Shown in pieces: positions 57,111-64,000 of a stretch of DNA of 64,000 nucleotides. The position numbers were made by a program, and so were the translations under genes. The notes under the pieces were generated by a model. That model made no database searches and was not told where the DNA came from. It saw only the letters and a program-made list of their open reading frames with translations. Within the stretch, counting starts at the first letter, position 1; each line of letters begins with the position of its first letter. Source of the DNA: Spongilla lacustris (Eukaryota > Porifera > Demospongiae > Spongillida > Spongillidae); assembly GCA_949361645.1 (NCBI GenBank), contig OX442416.1:184887-248886 (forward strand), read 5' to 3'.

Positions 57111-58389
57111 TTATTCTCTGCCTACAGTAAATAGCGGTTAATAAGTTATTTTGCACGTTAAGTTGTTGTGTACATTATAGTGGTGGGTGGGGTCGTGGTT
57201 ATAGACATCAATATGCAATACATATTATCTTTAATAACTACATGTGCTTACAGAACAGCTCGGTCTGGGCACGGCTAACTGACGAAAGAGTAGCACGTGA
57301 TATTATGCGTTTTGGATTTGGGGTGTATCTCACTAACCATTCAAGGGAAGCGCGATTTGAAGGCTCTAAGCTCTGAAAAAATGATGAAAAATAAGTGCAT
57401 TGATTACTCTCATATAATCCGGTGGCACCTAAGGAAAATATCATTTGGTTGGGAAACTATTGATGACTGAATAAATAAATGAGATAAAATGAATGGACAT
57501 TGGAAACCTTGCATAATTAATGTGGAAGTGCGGATATAGGTACCTACGGTGCGTGAGAGTACTCAAAATATGCTAAATAGTCCCCACATTGCAAATCCGA
57601 GAGCACCTAGTCAATATAATTTTTTTTTCTGCAGTTAGCTGCAGTTTACTGAATGCGTCCATACATTTCTATGGACATTGACCGAATACCGCGTAATCCT
57701 TTTGACCGCCAATTTCTCGATATGGGATATTCGCAAAAACCTATCCGCTCGAATAGTGATTTAGCATTACTCGGAAAAATCGATTATTGGATTTGTTCTA
57801 TTCGAAATAACCGGTTTGTGAATCTCCATTCGGAGGTACTTAGGTATTCGTCGTCCGCATCGACAATTCGCTCATTATTCGAATACATTTTTATGACGAT
57901 ATCCGGATATATTACATGTACGACAATAATTACTTCTAATTTAAAGTTATAACGTCACTGCTGTTACTATAAATATATACGTGGGGACGAGATCAAATAC
58001 GGGCAGTAATTCGAACTACATGTAGCCAAAAGAGATCTCCCTCTTCACGTGTCATGGCGACGGATAGCTCCAGCTACAAATCAAAGTCAGTTCGCTTAGT
58101 GTATTTTGAACCAGCTGGCTTCTTGCATCAATCTCTCTGAGCTGATGTTGCCGCGATCGTACTAAGGCCTACTTAGTTACTAGTATTTTCAAAACTCGCG
58201 ATGGTAAAATGGAGGCTGCATGGCTGGTAGTGCGTAAACGTCATCTGTGGTTCTATTCTGTTGGCATCAAGTGCGATGTGTACATCTGTAGACTGTAGGT
58301 ACTGGTAAAGCTCAGCGTGGCCACGCTAACTTAGGTCGGGACACGCCCAACTAGGTATGTGGTTAGGCCAAGCGATTTAGGCCTATGTA
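57111..58389. other. Right interior of the hAT-like element
   Basis: Unique sequence. A plus frame at 57653-57952 (99 aa, MRPYISMDIDRIPRNPFDRQ start) contains TTCGGA/ATTCG words like the subterminal repeats and is not clearly coding. At 58325-58351 the sequence GGTCGGGACACGCCCAACTA is a relic end of the 549-bp element family. Confidence 0.35.
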
Positions 58390-58705
58390 GGTAGCTGTGG
58401 TTGTGTGCTGAGTGCATCTGGTGTGATGTGGGTAGCTGTGGATGCATGCTGAGGGTACTGATCTGGTGTAATGTGGATAGTTGTAGTAGGGCATCTGGTG
58501 TGATGGGGGAAGCTATGGTTGTGTGTCTCATGAGGGTATCTGGTGTGATGGGGGAAGCTATGGTTGTGTGTCTCATGAGGGTATCTGGTGTGATGGGGGT
58601 AGGTGTGTTTGTGTGCTGAGAGCATCTGGTGTGATGGGGGTAGGTGTGTTTGTGTGCTGAGGGTATCTGGTGTGATGTGGGTAGCTGTAGGAGGGTCTCT
58701 GGTGT
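58390..58705 (+). repeat. Degenerate 40-50-bp minisatellite
   Basis: Repeats of ATCTGGTGTGATGGGGGTAG with GTGTGTTTGTGTGCTGAGGG and GGAAGCTATGGTTGTGTGTC variants, just inside the right subterminal region of the hAT-like element. Confidence 0.8.
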
Positions 58706-60084
58706 GATGTGTACATTTAGGTGGCTCAATGAGCAGAAAACCTGAATAACCTAGGTATTCGGCTGGCAAATTGTCAAAACCTATTCGGAAAAATCGATTT
58801 TCTTTTTTCAAGTATTCGGAAAAATCGATTTTCAGATCCAGAAAAACCTGAAAAATCGATTAGTGTTTTAAAAGTATTCGGAAAAATCGATTTTCATTAT
58901 TCAGGGGAGGTTACACACCCTACTTCACAAGCATAGCACATACCATGGCACCATAGCACTACACAATCAGCACCATAGCACTACACAATCAGCACCCTTG
59001 TACTACACAATCAGCACACATACTTCACCCATGGCATTACTTCAGCACCATAATAGGGATGGCACTACTTCACATGCACAACACCATAGCACTACTTCAC
59101 ATGCACAACACTATAGCACTACTTCACATGCTTCACAAACACAGCACCACAGCATTGCTTAGCACTGCACAATATCACTACTTGATAAGTGCAGCACCAT
59201 AGCACTACACAATAAGCACCACAACACTACTTCACTAGTATAGCACCAAGGCACTACTTCAGAAGGACAGCACCATCAGGCATGTAGGAAGGTGGGGGTG
59301 CAAATAAATGAGCATGTCTATAGGCTGAGGGGAGAGGGGGAGGGGGGAAGAGATCTGACCTACGTTTAGGATGGTGTGTGGCACACCCCTCCCCCCACCA
59401 TTTATACTCTGATACATGGTACTGTGGAGGGGGTGGGGGGGGGGGGGCTATGGTCCCAATGGCCCCCATACTTCTTATGCCATTGACCATAGCACTACTT
59501 CACAAACACTTAACCATAGCATGCCATAAATGCAGCACTATAGCACTACATAATCAGCACCATAGCAGTATACAATCGGCACCATAGCACTACACAATTA
59601 GCACCATGGCACTACACAATTGGCACCATAGCACTACACAATCGGCACCATAGCACTACACAATCGGCACCATAGCACTACACAATCGGCACCATAGCAC
59701 TACACAATCAGCACCATAGCACTACACAATCAGCACCATAGCACTACACAATCAGCACCATAGCACTACACAATCAGCACCATAGCACTACACAATCAGC
59801 ACCATAGCACTACACAATCAGCACCATAGCACTACACAATCAGCACCTTAGCACATACCATGGCACCATAGCACTACACAATCAACACCATAGCACTACA
59901 CAATCAGCACCATAGCACTACACAATCAGCACCATAGCACTACTTCACCCATGGCACTACTTCAGCACTAAATAGGGATGGCACTAATTCACATGCTTCA
60001 CAAACACAGCACCATAGCACTACACAATAAGCACCACAGCACCATAGCACTACTTCAGAAGCACAGTGCCACCATCAGGTGTGT

Positions 60085-61002
60085 ACGGTGGCCCGGTAGG
60101 TCGCGCACTAAGACAGTTGCGCCACGCACTACTTGAAGTTTGCACCGCGCACTAGTTGAGGTTTGCACCGTGCACAGCGCACTAGTTGAGATTTGCACCG
60201 CGCACTAGTTGAGATTTGCACAGCGCACTAGTTGAGGTTTGCACCCAGCACTAATTGGGTTTGCACCCAGCACTAATTGAGGTTTGCACCCAGCACTAGT
60301 TGAGGTTTGCACAGCGCACTAGTCGAGATTTGCCCTGCGCACTGATATATGCAAACTATAGGATGGCGAATTGTTTGGTTACGTCACTATCTATTAAAGC
60401 GGCTATTAACAAACAGTTCGAAGTTCTAATGTTCTCATGCTGCACCGAAACGATCCAGAGGTCTTTCGTTGCCTCCAATATACTATTTGGGCGTAGCCTG
60501 ACCTTCGCGTTTTGGCGGAAGGTCGGGTATGTGTACCTGGTATAGGCTTGATTAGATACCCGACCTTCCGCTAAAACGCGAAGGGCAGGCTACGCCCAAC
60601 TAGTATATTGGAGGCAACGAAAGACCTCTGGATCGTTTCGGTGCAGCATGAGAACATTAGAACTTCGAACTGTTTGTTAATAGCCGCTTTAATAGATAGT
60701 GACGTAACCAAACAATTCGCCATCCCATAGTTTGCATATATCAGTGCGCAGGGCAAATCTCGACTAGTGCGCTGTGCTAACCTCAACTAGTGCTGGGTGC
60801 AAACCTCAATTAGTGCTGGGTGCAAACCTCAATTAGTGCTGGGTACAAACCTCAACTAGTGCGCTGTGCAAATCTCAACTAGTGCGCGGTGCAAATCTCA
60901 ACTAATGCGCTGTGCACGGTGCAAACCTCAACTAGTGCGCGGTGCAAACTTCAAGTAGTGCGTGGCGCAACTGTCTTAGTGCGCGACCTACCGGGCCACC
61001 GT
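60085..61002. mobile_element. 918-bp foldback element with 8-bp duplication
   Basis: The termini ACGGTGGCCCGGTAGGTCGC and its complement are flanked by AGGTGTGT at 60077-60084 and 61003-61010. One copy restores CATCAGGTGTGTAGGAAGGT, as in sister modules. The whole element is a palindrome of about 2 x 450 bp. Its outer arms carry tandem GCGCACTAGTTGAGRTTTGC and CCAGCACTAATTGAGGTTTG units. Minus and plus frames (MRFAQRTSRDLPCALIYANY) are mirror images of each other and not separate genes. An 8-bp TSD fits hAT-type or related superfamilies. Confidence 0.85.
60481..60607. repeat. Nested central palindrome
   Basis: At the centre of the 918-bp element, TTGGGCGTAGCCTGACCTTC and GGCGGAAGGTCGGGTA are mirrored by TACCCGACCTTCCGC and GCAGGCTACGCCCAACTAG. 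This resembles the ends of the 549-bp element at 44703 and suggests a nested member of that family. Confidence 0.6.
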
Positions 61003-62755
61003 AGGTGTGTAGGAAGGTATTTAAAGGTGGGGGGTACAAATAAATAAGCGTGTCTATAGGTTGAGGACCTGACTCAGAAATTTTAGGATGGTGTATACCA
61101 CTTCCCCCCCCCCTCCCCCCTCCATTTATACTTTTAAACATCATACAGAATAAAGGTGAGGGGGGGGAGGGGGGGCAATGCCCCCTTATGACAATAAAAT
61201 GGAGGCAATGGCCCCCATGGCCCTTGCTTCCTCGCACAAGCACTGCACCATAGCACTACTTCTGAACAAACACTGCACCATAGCACTACTTCACAAACCA
61301 TAGCACTACTTCATAAATGTAACACCATAGCGCTACACAATAAACACCACAACACTACTTCACTAGTATAGCACCAAGGCACTACTTCAGAAGGACAGCA
61401 CCATCAGGCGTGTAGGAAGGTGGGGGTGCAAATAAATGAGCATGTCTATAGGCCGAGGGGGGAGGGGGGAGAGATCGGATTTTTAGGATGGCATGTAGCA
61501 ACCCCCCCCCCCTCCATTTATATATGGTACTGGTGGAGGGGGTGGAGGGGGGCTATGGCCCCAATGGTACTCATACGTCCTATGCCACTGACCCATAGCA
61601 TTACATGTACTTCAAAAACACTGCACCATAGCACTACTTCATAAATGCAGCACCATAGCAGTATACAATCAGCACCATAGCACTACACAATCAGCACCAT
61701 AGCACTACACAATTAACACCCTAGCACTACATGTACACTGTACTTCCCAAGCATAGCACATACCATGGCACCATAGCACCACAAAATCAGCACACATAAT
61801 TCACCCATGGCATTACTTCGGCACCATAACAGGGATGGCACTACTTCACATGCACAACACCATAGCACTACTTCACATGCTTCACAAACACAGCACCATA
61901 GCATTGCTTAGCACTGCACAATATCACTACTTGATAAACGCAGCACCATAGCACTACACAATAAGCACCACAGCAAGCATAGCACTACTTCAGAAGCACG
62001 GTGCCACCATCAGGTGTGTAGTAAGGTATTTAAAGGTGGGGGGTACAAATAAATGTGCATGTCTATAGGCTGAGGACCTGACATAAATTTTAGGATGGTG
62101 TATAGATCGTACTGAATAAAGGTGAGGGGGGGGGCAATCCCCCCCTGTGACAATAAAATGGGGGTAATGGCCCCCATGGCCCTTGCTTCCTTGCACAAGC
62201 ACTGCACCATAGCACTACGTCACAAGCACTGCACCATAGCACGTCACAAGCATTGCACCATAGCACTACATCACAAGCACTGCACCATAGCACTACGTCA
62301 CAAGCACTGCACCATAGCACTATGTCACAAGCACTGCACCATAGCACTACGTCACAAGCACTGCACCATAGCACTACATCACAAGCACTGCACCATAGCA
62401 CTACGTCACAAGCACTGCACCATAGCACTGTCACAAGCACTGCACCATATCAATATGCAATCAGCACCATAGCACTACTTCACAAGCACAGAACGATGGC
62501 ACTACTTCACTAGTACTGCACCATAGCACTACGTCACACAGAGGCACTCTGCTTCATAAATGCAGCACCATAGCACTACACAATCAGCACCATAGCACTA
62601 CTTCACCCATGCATGGCACTACTTCAGCACCATAACGGGTACTGCACAATGGCACTACTTCACAAGCACAACACCATAGCACTACTTTACAAGCACAGTA
62701 ACAGCACTTCTTATAACTGGCACTGCACCATAGCACTAGTTTGTGTTGCTAACGT

Positions 62756-63055
62756 TGTGCAAAGAAGGCAGCAAGACTTATAGTACATGTAGTATACAGT
62801 AAGGCTTAGCAATCGTACTTGTCCCCGGAAAGCCTTTTCCTAAATGAATCAATCACCACCCTCCTGCTGTCTGCGATGTATTATAATGTGGCTATGAGTG
62901 CGTACGTACCAAGTTGGCACGAGAGTCCACGTGCATTGCACGATCGCCTCGATTACTTGTTAACTTTACTTCGTTAATCGCTAGTTGTAAAGTCAAAGCC
63001 AGCCGTAACGAGATTGTTTCCACTTTAATTTCCAGCAAGCAAAAGTGGTACTGGG
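62756..63055. other. Unique spacer
   Basis: About 300 bases of single-copy sequence after the D repeat, with TTGTTAACTTTACTTCGTTA and a GGGGCGGAGAATAGGCGGAG stretch at its right edge. No gene seen. Confidence 0.35.
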
Positions 63056-63059
63056 TCTT

Positions 63060-63528
63060 TGGGGCGGAGAATAGGCGGAGCCAGATATAAATTGCATATT
63101 CATGTACTCGGAAGAACGGGAAGCGCGTTAGGATACATTGGTGGCGCGAATCGAGCGGGAAATATGCACTAACTTTGCACTGCCATATTACCGTAACGGA
63201 TAATATACAAATCAACGATCTGAACAAATCAATAGCTACAGGACTTCACTATGTATGTTCCGAATTTGACGCGTTTTCAACACTCGCACCTCGAGAAATG
63301 TGGATCTCTAGCCCGCGAGGTTAACGAATGCTGTACCCGCTGCACGGAAAATACGTAGATTACAAAAATCGATTTCCACAGAGAGAAATGGTGTGGGAAC
63401 AAGTGTACGAAAATTGAAAGGAAAAGGTTGTACCGTTGCGAAGATGTGCTGTTAAGTGTAACGTATAATTTTTATAGTGATGAAATTATAACCCCACAAG
63501 CCCGATTTTGCTGGACACTGTCCCATAT
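63060..63528 (+). repeat. Diverged single copy of the foldback unit
   Basis: TTGCATATTCATGTA, then GGTGGCGCGAATCGAGCGGG, ACTAACTTTGCACTGCC, CCGTAACGGATAATATAC, GAGAAATGGTGTGGGA and a distal GACACTGTCCCATAT parallel the order at 4355-4790. It differs in the middle (CATCTCTAGCC...GCACGGAAAATACG) and lacks the GGTTTGAACCC palindrome. Confidence 0.6.
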
Positions 63529-63529
63529 A

Positions 63530-64000
63530 CCGGGTGTCCACGAAAGAACGCAATGCTTTTGAACGGGAATAACTTTTGATAGGAGTATGAAAAAAATCTA
63601 ATATTTAGAAACTAACAACTTGAGGTTAGGCAAATGTGTTTACATCATTTTATTTACAAGTTATTAACGATGCTTAATTAACTTTAATAAACACAACAAA
63701 TTAACAACTTTAAAAGTGAAACCATGTTCAGACACACGTTTCGAAGCCAAAAGCAAAATGATCATATTTTTATCACCTTTTAAACTGAAAGTAAGAGGCA
63801 ACAACTATTTCACCACGGTTACGCATGCGCACTTGTTACACTTCATTACATACGCAGGTCCCGTTCCGAGACTAGTGACGCAACCATTAACGGACCATAT
63901 TAGCTCCACCCCCTTCAACTTGCACATTATCACGTGCCACTGAGCCCCACCTCCTCGAATTGCTTAATTTTTAATTGTTTTTTTTAAATTTAGTCTTATA
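63530..64000. mobile_element. Possible start of a further TIR element
   Basis: Where foldback units elsewhere continue after TCCCATAT, here TA is followed by CCGGGTGTCCACGAAAG and unrelated A+T-rich sequence to the window end. A TA followed by CCGGGTGTCC is compatible with a mariner-type terminus, but the other end is outside the window. Confidence 0.25.

Larger units (their letters stand above)
58931..62755 (-). repeat. Minisatellite D, right arm of inverted repeat
   Basis: Reverse complement of 45405-47690. It has 22-bp units CAGCACCATAGCACTACACA plus AT, GTCACAAGCACTGCACCATA units at 62210-62450, and the composite modules at 59275-59465, 61003-61230, 61405-61570 and 61990-62200. It is interrupted by the 918-bp element at 60085-61002. 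Confidence 0.9.

Noticed and set aside
57653..57952. 99-codon plus frame in the hAT-like element
   Set aside because: Contains subterminal TTCGG-type motifs and lacks any domain; kept only as a remark in the interior description.
62090..62440. CDVVLWCSA-repeat frame and its mirror at 45542-45832
   Set aside because: Translation of the GTGACGTAGTGCTATGGTGC repeat.

Overview
The window is eukaryotic DNA, almost certainly from a metazoan. I see no operons or bacterial signals. Coding-like stretches are short and interrupted, GT-AG splice junctions can be recognised, CA and GGGA microsatellites are long, and ACATGTACATGTA-type sequence is abundant. Such sequence is common in marine invertebrates; a sponge or similar lineage is only a guess. 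No complete intact host gene could be supported. The window is a stack of tandem repeats, palindromes and nested DNA transposons, several with target-site duplications (TSDs) that reconstruct an empty site.

Layout. 1-22.8 kb: a very large inverted repeat. The left arm (about 740-4400) holds a 48-bp minisatellite, a 36-bp minisatellite and a decayed C2H2 zinc-finger gene on the minus strand. The same series appears mirrored at about 15860-22797. Between the arms lies an array of about 400-bp units in alternating orientation (4398-7450, resumed at 15657), interrupted by an 8.2-kb CACTA/EnSpm-like element (7451-15656, TSD TCC) that itself carries a 34-bp minisatellite which flips strand. The right arm is further interrupted by a 2.6-kb element (17983-20623) inserted at TA/GTAC and carrying a 336-bp satellite.

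22.8-33.7 kb: a diverged 110-150-bp repeat family in both orientations, a G-rich 24-bp minisatellite with higher-order structure, a unique region, a 383-bp GGGA tract and a 1.4-kb palindrome. 33.7-43.9 kb: a 10.17-kb element with CpG-rich terminal inverted repeats (TIRs) and an AT TSD, holding three smaller palindromes and long CA repeats. 44.1-62.8 kb: a second large inverted repeat built on a 22-bp minisatellite (TAGTGCTATGGTGCTGATTGTG), holding a 549-bp element with a 9-bp TSD, an 8.65-kb hAT-like element with an 8-bp TSD, and a 918-bp foldback element with an 8-bp TSD. 63.06 kb to the end: a diverged copy of the alternating unit and the start of another element.

The only recurrent protein-like signal is a gene family with an acidic SADEFERY/SADDFERY N-terminus, seen three times (left arm, right arm, and inside the hAT-like element at about 57 kb). 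The two arm copies also carry a mid-domain and C2H2 fingers and share the same premature TGA, so the gene was probably broken before the palindrome formed or was homogenised. Most long reading frames are minisatellite translations and are not annotated as genes.
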